64,000 bases of DNA from Alphaproteobacteria bacterium HGW-Alphaproteobacteria-7 (GTDB taxonomy: Bacteria; Pseudomonadota; Alphaproteobacteria; Sphingomonadales; Sphingomonadaceae). The position numbers and the translations under genes were made by a program. The notes beneath the pieces are model-generated. The model was not told the origin of the DNA. It saw nothing but the letters and a program-made list of their open reading frames with translations, and searched no databases. Location of the stretch: the NCBI GenBank assembly GCA_002842735.1, contig PHEB01000002.1, positions 1 to 64,000 on the forward strand. Reading direction: 5' to 3'. This document shows positions 35,945 to 44,345 of this stretch, piece by piece (position 1 is the first letter of the stretch; every line of letters begins with the position of its first letter).

Positions 35945-36124
35945 CGTCTGGCTCTCCGTCATCGCGAACAATCTGCGCCTCTCACCGGGGCACCTGAGGC
36001 TTTAGATGGCCCCTTGCGCGCTATTGTGCAATGCACAATTGTGGCAATCTGGTGAACACGGCTTGTCATAGAGGCACTTTTTGCGCGTGAAATTCGCGCC
36101 AGCCACGGCTAGAGCGCTGCGGAT

Positions 36125-38020
36125 ATGGACGGCAAACCTCTCGATCGCGAAATTCCCGACGCTCCCGCTGGCAGTGGGCCAGATGCGCTGCCAGCCCCGT
36201 TGGACACGCAGGCTATTGCGGCAGAGGCTGAGGTAGGGGCAGGGGCCGAGGCTGAACCTGCCGCCCGCCCGCGCTCGCTCGCGCCGCTCAGGATGGTGTT
36301 TGGTGCAGCGGTGCAATATCCGCGTCAGATCGGCCTCGCGCTGCTGGCGCTGGTGATCACCTCGGCCGCGACGCTGGCGATCCCGTGGCGGTTCAAGGTG
36401 ATCATCGACGAAGCGTTCGGCGGCACCGCCAATGCCGAACAGATCGGGCAGGCGTTTCAGTATCTGCTGATGATCGTGGTCATCCTCGGCATCGGCACTG
36501 CGATGAGGTTCTATTTCGTCAGTTGGCTGGGTGAACGGGTGGTGGCCGATATCCGGCTGAAAGTGCAGGAAAACCTGCTGCGTCTGTCGCCCGGCTTCTA
36601 CGAGGTCAACAGCCCCAAGGAAATCAGCAGCCGGATGACCAGCGACACCGCGATCATCGAAAACGTGGTCGGCACCACGATTTCGGTGGCGCTGCGCAAT
36701 TCGCTCACCGCGATTGGCGGGATCGGGCTACTGTTATACCTCGCGCCGTCGCTGACGCTGGGCCTGCTGATCGGCATCCCGCTGGTGATCGCGCCGATTG
36801 TCTATTTCGGGCGCAAGATCCGCACTGTTTCGCGCACCAGTCAGGATCGGATCGCCGACGTGGGCGCCTATGTCACCGAAGTGCTGTCGGCGATGAAGAT
36901 CGTCCAGAGCTTCGGGCAGGAACGCCGCGAAAGTGCGCGCTTTGCCAGCGTGGTCGAGGAAACTTTCGCCACCGCGCGGCGGCGCATCGTGCTGCGCGCT
37001 GCGATGACATCGATCGTCATCCTGCTGGTGTTTGGCGGGATCGTGGTGGTGATGTGGCGCGGCGCGCTGGCGGTATCGGAAGGCGTGATCAGCGGCGGGA
37101 CGATTGCCGCATTTGTGCTGACCGGCGGGCTGGTGGCGGGTGCGCTGGGTTCGCTCACCGAAGTGTATGGCGATCTGCTGCGCGGTGCAGGCGCGGCGAG
37201 TCGGCTTGCCGAACTGCTCGAAGCGCGGGCCGATATTGCCCCGCCTGCACGGCCCGAAAGCCTGCCGCAGCCACCGCGCGGCAGCCTGTCTTTCCGCAAT
37301 GTCACCTTCCGTTACCCCGCACGGCCTGAAACGGCGGCGCTGAAAGACTTCACGCTCGAAATCGAGCCGGGGGAGACGATTGCGATTGTCGGGCCTTCGG
37401 GTGCGGGCAAATCGACGATTTTCCAGCTGGTCGAACGGTTCTACGATCCGCAGGCTGGCACCATCCGGCTTGATGGCGTGCCGTTGACCGCTGCCGACCC
37501 GGCTGACATTCGCGCGCGCCTTGCGCTGGTGCCGCAGGACGGGGTGCTGTTCAGCGCCAATGCCCGCGACAACCTGCGTTACGGCAAGTGGGACGCGAGT
37601 GATGAGGATATCTGGAACGCCGCGCGCGCCGCCAATGCTGAAACCTTCCTGCGCGCGTTGCCGCTTGGGCTCGACACTTACCTCGGCGAAGGCGGAACGC
37701 AATTGTCGGGCGGGCAGCAACAGCGCGTTGCCATCGCCCGCGCGCTGCTGCGCGATGCGCCGATCCTGCTGCTCGATGAGGCCACCAGCGCGCTGGATGC
37801 TGAAAGCGAACAATTGGTGCAGCAGGCGCTCGAAAAGCTGATGGCGCAGCGCACCACGCTGGTGATCGCGCATCGGCTGGCGACGGTGCGCGCGGCAGAC
37901 CGGATCATCGTGCTCGATGAAGGCCGGATTGTGGAACAGGGCACGCATGATGCGCTGTCCAAGGCGGGCGGGCTCTATGCGCGGCTGGCGCGGCTGCAAT
38001 TCACTCACGCCGCCGCCTGA
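36125..38020 (+). CDS. ABC exporter, fused permease-ATPase (MsbA-like)
   Basis: A 631-residue half-transporter. An Ala/Pro-rich N-terminal extension of about 50 residues precedes six membrane helices (about 60-350). The ATPase follows, with Walker A GPSGAGKST (about 423), the Q-loop LVPQDGVLFSANARDN, signature LSGGQQQRVAIARALL (about 527), Walker B ILLLDEATSALD and H-loop IAHRLATVR. It works as a homodimer, probably exporting a lipid or hydrophobic compound. MsbA-type lipid A flipping is possible but not provable. It stands alone, upstream of the M13 peptidase gene. Confidence 0.9.
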   Translation: MDGKPLDREIPDAPAGSGPDALPAPLDTQAIAAEAEVGAGAEAEPAARPRSLAPLRMVFGAAVQYPRQIGLALLALVITSAATLAIPWRFKVIIDEAFGGTANAEQIGQAFQYLLMIVVILGIGTAMRFYFVSWLGERVVADIRLKVQENLLRLSPGFYEVNSPKEISSRMTSDTAIIENVVGTTISVALRNSLTAIGGIGLLLYLAPSLTLGLLIGIPLVIAPIVYFGRKIRTVSRTSQDRIADVGAYVTEVLSAMKIVQSFGQERRESARFASVVEETFATARRRIVLRAAMTSIVILLVFGGIVVVMWRGALAVSEGVISGGTIAAFVLTGGLVAGALGSLTEVYGDLLRGAGAASRLAELLEARADIAPPARPESLPQPPRGSLSFRNVTFRYPARPETAALKDFTLEIEPGETIAIVGPSGAGKSTIFQLVERFYDPQAGTIRLDGVPLTAADPADIRARLALVPQDGVLFSANARDNLRYGKWDASDEDIWNAARAANAETFLRALPLGLDTYLGEGGTQLSGGQQQRVAIARALLRDAPILLLDEATSALDAESEQLVQQALEKLMAQRTTLVIAHRLATVRAADRIIVLDEGRIVEQGTHDALSKAGGLYARLARLQFTHAAA

Positions 38021-38137
38021 TTTCCCTCCGGTTTTCGACGAAACGCCTGAGCCGCCGGACAAAGGGCGACCTTTCCCCGTGCGGCGCGTTAATGTGGGAT
38101 AGGCAGATTTCCTGCTCCATTTTTCGGGACTCCAGAC

Positions 38138-40324
38138 ATGATCCACAAACCCGCCCTGCTTGGCGTCAGCTTGGCCGCGCTGGCATTTGCCGCCGCGCCC
38201 GCGCTTGCCAATGACGACACCCATGCCCGCGAAGACGGCCTTGAATTGCTGGTGGAAGATAGCGCCGCCACCCCCGCTCCGGCCTCAACCCTGCCGACGA
38301 TGAGCTTTGGCGCATGGGGCGTTGATCCGGCGCTGCTGTCCGCTGAGGTCAAGCCGGGGGACGATTTCTTCGCCTTCGTCAATCAGCCGTGGATCGATGC
38401 CAACCCGCTCCCGTCCGAATTCAGCCGTCTGGGCGCGTTCACCCTGCTCGGCGAAAAGAGCACCGCCGACGTCAAGGCGCTGATGGATGATCTGCTGGCC
38501 AAGCCGTCCGCGAGCCTGAGCGCGGATGAGGCGCGGATTGTTGCTGCGTATAACTCCTATCTCGATACCGACGCGATCGAAGCCGCTGGCCTCGCCCCGG
38601 CGCAGCCGCATCTTGACCGGATCATGGGCGCGCAAACGCTTGATGATCTGGCGATGCTGTGGGCAGAGCCGGGCTATGCCAGCCCGGTGGGCGGCGGCGT
38701 GGGCGTGGATGCCAAGCAGCCCGATCGCCACATCGCCTCGGTCGGGTTTGGCGGATTGGGCCTGCCTGACCGCGATTACTACCTCGACGAAAGCGAAAAA
38801 GGCCGCGCGATTCAGGCCGCTTACAAAGCCTACCTTGCCTTCCTGCTGGGTGAGGCGCGCTATGCCGATCCGGTGGCAGCGGCCGAAGCGGTCTATGCCT
38901 TTGAAGACAGCATCGCCCGCACTGTCGCATGGGATCGCACCGTGCGCCGCAACCGCGATCTGACCTATAACCTGCTGACCGCCGAAGAACTCGCTGCGAT
39001 CGGCGGTAAGGTGCCGGTGGCTGCGATGATGGCGGCGATGGGGGTTGCGCAAAGCCCCGGCTTCGTCGTCAGCATGATGCCGCCGACCGAGGAAGAAATC
39101 GCTGCGCTGGGGCTGGATGAGGCGACGCTCGCCAAGATCGGCACCGGGTTGCCGGGGATGTTCGCGTTGTTGAGCGAAACCCCGGTCGCGACCTTGCAGG
39201 CGTGGATGGCGAAGGAGTTTCTGTCGGGCAACGCTGCGGTGCTGCCCAAGCGGTTCGACGATGCCAGCTTTGCATTCTACGGCAAGACCCTGCGCGGCAC
39301 GCCCGAACAGCGCCCACGCTGGAAACGCGCGATTGGCGAATCCGAAAGCCTGCTGGGTGAATTGATCGGCAAATCCTATGTCGCGCGTTATTTCCCGCCC
39401 GAAAACAAGGCGGCGATGGATGAATTGGTCGCCAATCTGCGGATTGCGCTGCGCGATTCCATCGCAGACATCGACTGGATGGGCGGGGAAACCAAGGTTC
39501 AGGCGCGCGCCAAGCTGGATAGTTTCGATCCCAAGATCGGCTATCGCCCCAATCTTGAAACCTACGAAGGCCTTGCCATCATACCGGGTGATCCGATTGC
39601 CAACCGCATGGCGTCGGCCAAGTGGCGTCTGGCCGATAACGTGGCAAAACTGGGCCAGCCGATTGACCGCACCGAATGGTTCATGCTGCCGCAGACGGTG
39701 AATGCCTATTACAATTCCACCAAGAACGAAATCGTGTTCCCCGCCGCCATCCTGCAACAGCCGTTCTTTGCGCTGAGCAATGATATCGCGGTCAATTACG
39801 GCGCGATTGGCGGCGTGATCGGTCATGAAATGGGCCACGGTTTTGACGATCAGGGGTCGAAGTCGGACGCCACCGGGGCGCTGCGCAACTGGTGGACCGA
39901 TGATGACCGCAAGGCGTTTGATGCGTTGGGTGATCGGCTGGTGGCGCAATATAACGGCTTCTGCCCGCTCGATAATGGCACCACCTGCGTCAATGGCCGC
40001 CTGACGCTGGGCGAGAACATTGGCGATCTGGGCGGGCTGAGCCTCGCCTACCGCGCCTATAAAATCGCCACCAAAGACAAGGATGTGCCGGTGATTGACG
40101 GGCTGACCGGCGATCAGCGGTTTTTCCTTGCCTGGGCGCAGGTGTGGCGTTCGGCCCAGCGCGAAGAAAACTACCGCACCCGCCTGCGCACCGATCCGCA
40201 CAGCCCCGAGGAATACCGGGTCAACGGCGTGGTGCGCAATCTTGAGGAATGGTACGAAGCCTTCGGCGTGAAGCCCGGCGATGCGATGTATCTGCCGCCG
40301 GAACAGCGCGTGCGCATCTGGTAA
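38138..40324 (+). CDS. M13 family metallopeptidase (neprilysin-like)
   Basis: A 728-residue exported zinc endopeptidase. It has a signal peptide ending PALANDD and, after a short linker, the peptidase M13 N-domain (about 60-430, FFAFVNQPWIDANPLPSEFS). The catalytic domain carries VIGHEMGHGFDDQGS (HExxH near residue 562), the third ligand in LGENIGDLGGL, NAYYNSTKNEIVFPAAILQ, and the terminal FGVKPGDAMYLPPEQRVRIW. Such enzymes cleave small peptides in the periplasm or outside. A strong terminator follows at 40460-40490. Confidence 0.93.
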   Translation: MIHKPALLGVSLAALAFAAAPALANDDTHAREDGLELLVEDSAATPAPASTLPTMSFGAWGVDPALLSAEVKPGDDFFAFVNQPWIDANPLPSEFSRLGAFTLLGEKSTADVKALMDDLLAKPSASLSADEARIVAAYNSYLDTDAIEAAGLAPAQPHLDRIMGAQTLDDLAMLWAEPGYASPVGGGVGVDAKQPDRHIASVGFGGLGLPDRDYYLDESEKGRAIQAAYKAYLAFLLGEARYADPVAAAEAVYAFEDSIARTVAWDRTVRRNRDLTYNLLTAEELAAIGGKVPVAAMMAAMGVAQSPGFVVSMMPPTEEEIAALGLDEATLAKIGTGLPGMFALLSETPVATLQAWMAKEFLSGNAAVLPKRFDDASFAFYGKTLRGTPEQRPRWKRAIGESESLLGELIGKSYVARYFPPENKAAMDELVANLRIALRDSIADIDWMGGETKVQARAKLDSFDPKIGYRPNLETYEGLAIIPGDPIANRMASAKWRLADNVAKLGQPIDRTEWFMLPQTVNAYYNSTKNEIVFPAAILQQPFFALSNDIAVNYGAIGGVIGHEMGHGFDDQGSKSDATGALRNWWTDDDRKAFDALGDRLVAQYNGFCPLDNGTTCVNGRLTLGENIGDLGGLSLAYRAYKIATKDKDVPVIDGLTGDQRFFLAWAQVWRSAQREENYRTRLRTDPHSPEEYRVNGVVRNLEEWYEAFGVKPGDAMYLPPEQRVRIW

Positions 40325-40337
40325 GGTTTCTTGGGTG

Positions 40338-40450
40338 CGTGCCCGCCTCCGCGGGCACGTCCTCGGCGAGCCTCAGGCCTTGTGGGCCTGATCGCCTGCG
40401 GCTCGCGCGCGTGCGCTCGCGGCTCGTCCGTTGGCGGGCCGTGTGGCACG
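40338..40450. repeat. Cluster of GC-rich hairpins, structured intergenic element
   Basis: Consecutive palindromes: CGTGCCCGC-ctcc-GCGGGCACG (40338-40359), then GGCGA-gcc-TCAGGCC-ttgtg-GGCCTGA-TCGCC, then a run of GCTCGCG-type inverted units with GCGGCTCG repeated. No open frame uses it. It sits between the M13 gene and the terminator and looks like a dispersed structured element, not a chance sequence. Confidence 0.7.
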
Positions 40451-40459
40451 CGACACATA

Positions 40460-40490
40460 GGCCCGCCCGATCATCCGGGCGGGCCTTTTG
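40460..40490 (+). terminator. Rho-independent terminator
   Basis: A perfect 10 bp stem (GGCCCGCCCG / CGGGCGGGCC) with a six-base loop is followed by TTTTGGTTT. It ends the M13 peptidase transcript 40 bp before the uppP start codon. Confidence 0.9.
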
Positions 40491-40529
40491 GTTTGACAGG
40501 CCGCACTGCCTCGTCAAAGCGCGTTTCCC

Positions 40530-41342
40530 ATGAGTGAAACCATCGCTGCGATCCTGCTCGGCATTCTTGAAGGGCTGACCGAATTCCTGCCCGTGTCCTC
40601 CACCGGGCACCTGATCCTTGCCACAGAGCTGTTCGGTTATAACGCCGCGCAGTGGGCGCAGTTCAATATCGTCATTCAACTGGGCGCGATTCTGGCGGTG
40701 GTCGTCACCTATTTCCGCTATCTTTGGGGGATGCTGATCGGCCTGTTGCGGTGGGAGCCGGTGGCAGTGCGGTTTGTGCGCAATCTGCTGGTGGCGTTCA
40801 TGCCCGCTGCGGTGATCGGGCTGGCGGTGAAAGATCAGATCGACATGATGCTCGAAAGCCCGCTGGTGGTCGCCTGGGCGCTGCTGGTTGGCGGGGTGGC
40901 GATGATCGGGCTGGAAAAGGCGGTGCGCCCCGGCACCGATAGCGGGGTGGCCGATGTGCCGCTCGCCAAGGCTATCGGCATCGGATTCATGCAATGTCTG
41001 GCGATGATCCCCGGCACGAGCCGTTCGGGCGCGACCATCCTTGGCGCGCTGGCGATGGGGGTGGGCCGCAAAACGGCGGCAGAGTTCAGCTTTTTCCTCG
41101 CCATCCCGACCATGCTGGGCGCGGCCACGGTCAAGATCGCGTCAGAGCCGGAAAAACTGCTGGCAGGCGGCGGGATGATCGGCTGGACCGAAATCGCCAT
41201 CGGCTTTGTCGCCGCGTTTCTGACCGCGATGGTCGTGATCCGCGCGTTTGTGACCTATGTCAGCCGTTTCGGTTTTGCGCCGTTTGCCTATTACCGGATC
41301 GTGATTGGCAGCGTGGCGATTATCTGGCTAATGATGCGCTGA
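40530..41342 (+). CDS. uppP: Undecaprenyl-diphosphatase
   Basis: A 270-residue inner-membrane enzyme (UppP/BacA) that recycles undecaprenyl pyrophosphate to the carrier phosphate for cell-wall and polysaccharide synthesis. Both catalytic signatures are present: EGLTEFLPVSSTGHLIL near the N-terminus and AMIPGTSRSGATILGALAMG in the middle. Seven to eight hydrophobic helices and length are typical. It begins after a strong terminator, so it has its own promoter, and is followed by the small membrane protein gene. Confidence 0.95.
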   Translation: MSETIAAILLGILEGLTEFLPVSSTGHLILATELFGYNAAQWAQFNIVIQLGAILAVVVTYFRYLWGMLIGLLRWEPVAVRFVRNLLVAFMPAAVIGLAVKDQIDMMLESPLVVAWALLVGGVAMIGLEKAVRPGTDSGVADVPLAKAIGIGFMQCLAMIPGTSRSGATILGALAMGVGRKTAAEFSFFLAIPTMLGAATVKIASEPEKLLAGGGMIGWTEIAIGFVAAFLTAMVVIRAFVTYVSRFGFAPFAYYRIVIGSVAIIWLMMR

Positions 41343-41389
41343 TACAGAGCCGGGACACGCTTCCCGCGGTGATCGAGGCAGGTGTTACA

Positions 41390-41707
41390 ATGGCAGTGCT
41401 GGTGCTGATCTTTCTGGGGGTGATACTGGGCTGGCTGGCCTCGATCATTGCCCGCACCGAAGCGCCGGGCGCGATCCTGCGGCAAATCGCCATCGGGGTG
41501 CTGACCGCGTTGGTGGCTGGCACCATTGCCAATGGCGGCACGATGCTGGGCGGGCTGTCATTGATCGGCGTGGCCGTGGCAGTGGCGGCGAGTGCCGCCG
41601 CGCTGGCGCTCTATCACGCGATCCTGCCGCGCCCGCCGCGCAGGTGGTATTCCTGTGTCCCCCGGTGCAGCACATTATCAACGTCGATCACCGCCGAATT
41701 GGCATAG
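41390..41707 (+). CDS. GlsB/YeaQ-like small membrane protein
   Basis: A 105-residue protein. The first 85 residues have three hydrophobic segments in the GlsB/YeaQ/YmgE pattern (VLIFLGVILGWLASIIARTE, then the next Gly-rich helix TALVAGTIANGGTMLGGLSL). The C-terminal tail of about 20 residues is atypical because it reads through the 3' end of phhA on the opposite strand (94 bp convergent overlap). The family is linked to stress but has no defined function. The tail may be an extension after loss of an earlier stop. Confidence 0.65.
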   Translation: MAVLVLIFLGVILGWLASIIARTEAPGAILRQIAIGVLTALVAGTIANGGTMLGGLSLIGVAVAVAASAAALALYHAILPRPPRRWYSCVPRCSTLSTSITAELA

Positions 41708-42543
41708 GTGAACCCGGCGGAAAGATTGCGATACAGCCGGTCAAAATCGCGCTCCACCGTCTGGCGGTAGAGGTCGTCGAAACTCTCGATCACGAAATAG
41801 GTCGGTTGCAGATCGCTGATCACGTAATCGGTGCGCATCACCCGGTCGACATTCAGCATGATGCGGTTGGGGCTTTGCGCCTCGACCGCAAAGCGCGCCT
41901 CGGTTGGCCCGGACAATATGCCCGCGCCGTAAGCGCGCACCCCGCCCGCTTCGGCAATCAGGCCAAATTCAACCGTGTACCAATACAGCGCGCCCAAGGC
42001 TTTCAGGCGGTTGTAACGCATCGCCTTCCACCCGGCGCGGCCATATTCCTGCATGTAATCGGCATAGGTGGGATCGGTCAGCATCGGCACATGGCCGAAC
42101 ACGTCGTGGAACACGTCAGGTTCCTGAATATAGTCGAACGTGTCGCGCGTGCGGATGAAATTGCCTGCGGGAAAGCGGCGGTTGGCAAGGTGCCAGAAGA
42201 ACACGTGATCGGGGATCAGCATTGGCACGGGAACCACGCTCCACCCGGTGAGCGCGCCGAGCTCTTCGGACAGACGACCGAATTCGGGCACGCCCCCGCG
42301 CCCCAGGTCGAGCCTTTCAAGTCCGTGCAGGAACGCCGCGCACGCCCGGCCGGGCAGCACCTCCATCTGGCGCGCGAACAGATCGTCCCACACGGCGTTA
42401 TCTTCGGCAGTATAGGCAGTCTGCGCAGGCTCCAGCCAGTCCGCGCCGACATGTTTGGGCTTCGCCAGCGGCGCGGTGAAGACATCGCCCGCCATTTCGG
42501 GCAAGGTGGTGTAATCAGGGGCAAGATCGGTGAGCGTGGCCAT
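41614..42543 (-). CDS. phhA: Phenylalanine 4-monooxygenase
   Basis: A 309-residue iron- and pterin-dependent hydroxylase converting phenylalanine to tyrosine. The iron ligands are in the EPDVFHDVFGHVPMLTDP block and a Glu in the following YWYTVEFGLIAEAG segment. Pterin-site and structural motifs are PVPMLIPDHVFFWHLANRRF and FAVEAQSPNRIMLNVDRVMR. ATG 42543 (MATLTDLAPDY) is the family-like start. No pterin carbinolamine dehydratase gene is adjacent. It is divergent from ppk2 with 56 bp between the start codons. Confidence 0.93.
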   Translation of the reverse strand: MATLTDLAPDYTTLPEMAGDVFTAPLAKPKHVGADWLEPAQTAYTAEDNAVWDDLFARQMEVLPGRACAAFLHGLERLDLGRGGVPEFGRLSEELGALTGWSVVPVPMLIPDHVFFWHLANRRFPAGNFIRTRDTFDYIQEPDVFHDVFGHVPMLTDPTYADYMQEYGRAGWKAMRYNRLKALGALYWYTVEFGLIAEAGGVRAYGAGILSGPTEARFAVEAQSPNRIMLNVDRVMRTDYVISDLQPTYFVIESFDDLYRQTVERDFDRLYRNLSAGFTYANSAVIDVDNVLHRGTQEYHLRGGRGRIA

Positions 42544-42599
42544 ATCGTTACATATGATATTACCACGGCAGTGCGACAAGGACAATTGAGGAGGCGAGC

Positions 42600-43373
42600 A
42601 TGGGGGTGAAACGCAAGGATTATGAAGCGGCGCTTGAACCGCTGACCCATGAACTGGTGAGCATGGCGCGTTGGGCCAAGGCGACCGGCGCGCGGATCGT
42701 GGTGCTGTTCGAAGGGCGCGACACGGCGGGCAAGGGCGGCGCGATTACCGCGGTGCGTGATAAGCTGAACCCGCGCCAGTGCCGCACTGTGGCGCTATCC
42801 AAACCGAGCGAGGGCGAGGCCACTCAGTGGTATTTCCAGCGCTATGTCGCGCACCTGCCGCACGCGGGCGAAATCGTGCTGTTCGACCGCAGTTGGTATA
42901 ACCGTGCGGGCGTGGAAAAGGTGATGGGATACGCCAGCGATGCGCAGGTCGATGCGTTTCTGCAAAGCGTGCCGGTGTTTGAAAAATTGCTGACCGATGA
43001 TGGCATCCTATTGTTCAAATACTGGCTGGCGACCGATCAGGAACAGCAGGAGGAACGCCTGCGTGAACGGCTGGATGATCCGCTCAAACGCTGGAAACTG
43101 TCCCCGATCGATCTCGCCGCGCGCGCAAAATATGATGCCTACACCGCCGCGCGAGAGGCGATGCTGGCGGCGACCCACACCAAACACGCGCCGTGGCGGA
43201 TCGTCGATTTCAACGATCAGCGGCGCGGGCGGCTGACGCTGATCCGCGATTTGCTCGACCGGGTGCCGGATACGCATGAGGAGCCGCCCGCGATTGATTT
43301 TCCCGATCTGGGGCGCAAGCCTGCCAAGGAGAAATACGGCGTGCTGAAACCGATTGCGGATTATCCGGTTTGA
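42600..43373 (+). CDS. ppk2: Polyphosphate kinase 2
   Basis: A 257-residue PPK2-family enzyme that transfers phosphate between polyphosphate and nucleotides. The Walker A-like FEGRDTAGKGGAI (about residue 38) and the lid/Walker B block VLFDRSWYNRAGVEKVMGY are intact, as are KYWLATDQEQQEERL and the RWKLSPIDLAARAKYDAYT stretch. Single-domain length fits class I, which phosphorylates nucleoside diphosphates, but class cannot be proved by eye. The ribosome binding site is strong (GAGGAGGCGAGC before ATG). A dispersed repeat follows. Confidence 0.92.
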   Translation: MGVKRKDYEAALEPLTHELVSMARWAKATGARIVVLFEGRDTAGKGGAITAVRDKLNPRQCRTVALSKPSEGEATQWYFQRYVAHLPHAGEIVLFDRSWYNRAGVEKVMGYASDAQVDAFLQSVPVFEKLLTDDGILLFKYWLATDQEQQEERLRERLDDPLKRWKLSPIDLAARAKYDAYTAAREAMLAATHTKHAPWRIVDFNDQRRGRLTLIRDLLDRVPDTHEEPPAIDFPDLGRKPAKEKYGVLKPIADYPV

Positions 43374-43377
43374 ATGC

Positions 43378-43490
43378 GTCATCGCGAGGAGCGTAGCGAC
43401 GTGGCGATCCATGGTCTGACCAGCTTGGCTGTGAGGTCGGGTCATGGATTGCTTCGTCGGGCCGAACAGGTTCTACCCTCCTCGCAATGA
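43378..43490. repeat. Dispersed GTCATTGCGAGG-type inverted repeat
   Basis: The left end reads GTCATCGCGAGGAGCGTAGC with a following GGCGATCCATGG. The right end has CATGGATTGCTTCGTCGG and CCTCGCAATGAC in opposite orientation. This matches a widespread intergenic element in bacteria with termini GTCATTGCGAGG. It fills the space between ppk2 and the convergent dehydratase gene and carries no gene. Confidence 0.8.
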
Positions 43491-43496
43491 CCAAGT

Positions 43497-44345
43497 CTAT
43501 ATTGTGGCGCTCGCCGCCGTCACCTGCCGCCCGTCATCGGCAAAGGCGGCGAGATCATAGCCCGCGTCGCTTTTGCGCAGCACCAGATGCAGCGGCTCGC
43601 CTGCCATCGCGGGGGACAGCCCGCGAAACTGGAACGTGTGCAAGCGGTTCTCGCCCACTTCCTGCGCCGCCAGTTGCAACAGCAGGCTCGCGATCAATGG
43701 CCCATGCACCACCAGCCCGCGATAGCGCTCGATGCTTTGCGCATAGGGCGCGTCGTAATGGATGCGGTGGGTGTTGAAGGTCAGCGCGGAATAGCGAAAC
43801 AGCAGGCGTGCGTCCGGCGTCAGGCTGCGGTGCGCGTCCCACCCGGCGGGATCAAACCGCGTATCGCCCAGCGGCGGCGGGCTGAGCGGGGCATCGGGCC
43901 TTGCCGCATCCCGGTAGACGATAGACTGGGTTTCGACCACGGCCAGGGCGGCGTTGGCCAATATTTCATGGGATACATCGACGAAGGCGAGCGGGCCGGA
44001 ACTGCCCTGCTTCTCGCTGATCGCGGCGATCCGGCTGCGGCGTTCGATCACCGCGCCAATGGCAATGGGCGCGTGAAAGGCGATTTTGGAGGACGCCCAC
44101 ATCCGGCGCGGCATGGGAAAGGGCGGCAGGAAACTCTCCGGGCTGTTATCGCGCGCCGGGTGGCCATCCTCGCCCAGCGCGGCAGTCGACGCGTCCGGGG
44201 TGCACAGCGCAAAGTGGACACCCTGAGGCATGATCGGCGGATGCGGGCGGGCGAGGTCAAAGGTCGCAAGCCAACGCGCCGCCAAGCCTTCATCCAGCCG
44301 GTCGCTGGCGCGAACCTCCCGCCCGATCCACGCGGCGAAGCTCAT
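43497..44345 (-). CDS. MaoC-like / FAS1-type dehydratase domain protein
   Basis: A 282-residue protein with two hotdog-fold halves. The first half (about 20-150) has FAS1-type MPRRMWASSKIAFHAPIAIG, and the second has RYSALTFNTHRIHYDAPYAQ followed by YRGLVVHGPLIASLLLQLA, the hydratase-2 signature with catalytic Asp/His positions (FNTHRIHYD). This matches mesaconyl-C4-CoA hydratase-like or HTD2-like dehydratases acting on 3-hydroxyacyl thioesters. Its start overlaps the thiolase stop (ATGA), and it is the last gene of the acyl-CoA operon. Confidence 0.85.
   Translation of the reverse strand: MSFAAWIGREVRASDRLDEGLAARWLATFDLARPHPPIMPQGVHFALCTPDASTAALGEDGHPARDNSPESFLPPFPMPRRMWASSKIAFHAPIAIGAVIERRSRIAAISEKQGSSGPLAFVDVSHEILANAALAVVETQSIVYRDAARPDAPLSPPPLGDTRFDPAGWDAHRSLTPDARLLFRYSALTFNTHRIHYDAPYAQSIERYRGLVVHGPLIASLLLQLAAQEVGENRLHTFQFRGLSPAMAGEPLHLVLRKSDAGYDLAAFADDGRQVTAASATI

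Noticed and set aside
38285..40201. 638-codon open frame on the minus strand
   Set aside because: It is antisense to the M13 peptidase with HExxH and other motifs; the antisense frame shows no domain or ribosome binding site.
42544..42599. Riboswitch or attenuator before phhA or ppk2
   Set aside because: The 56 bp divergent gap is too short for an aptamer and shows only a small palindromic ATATG motif.
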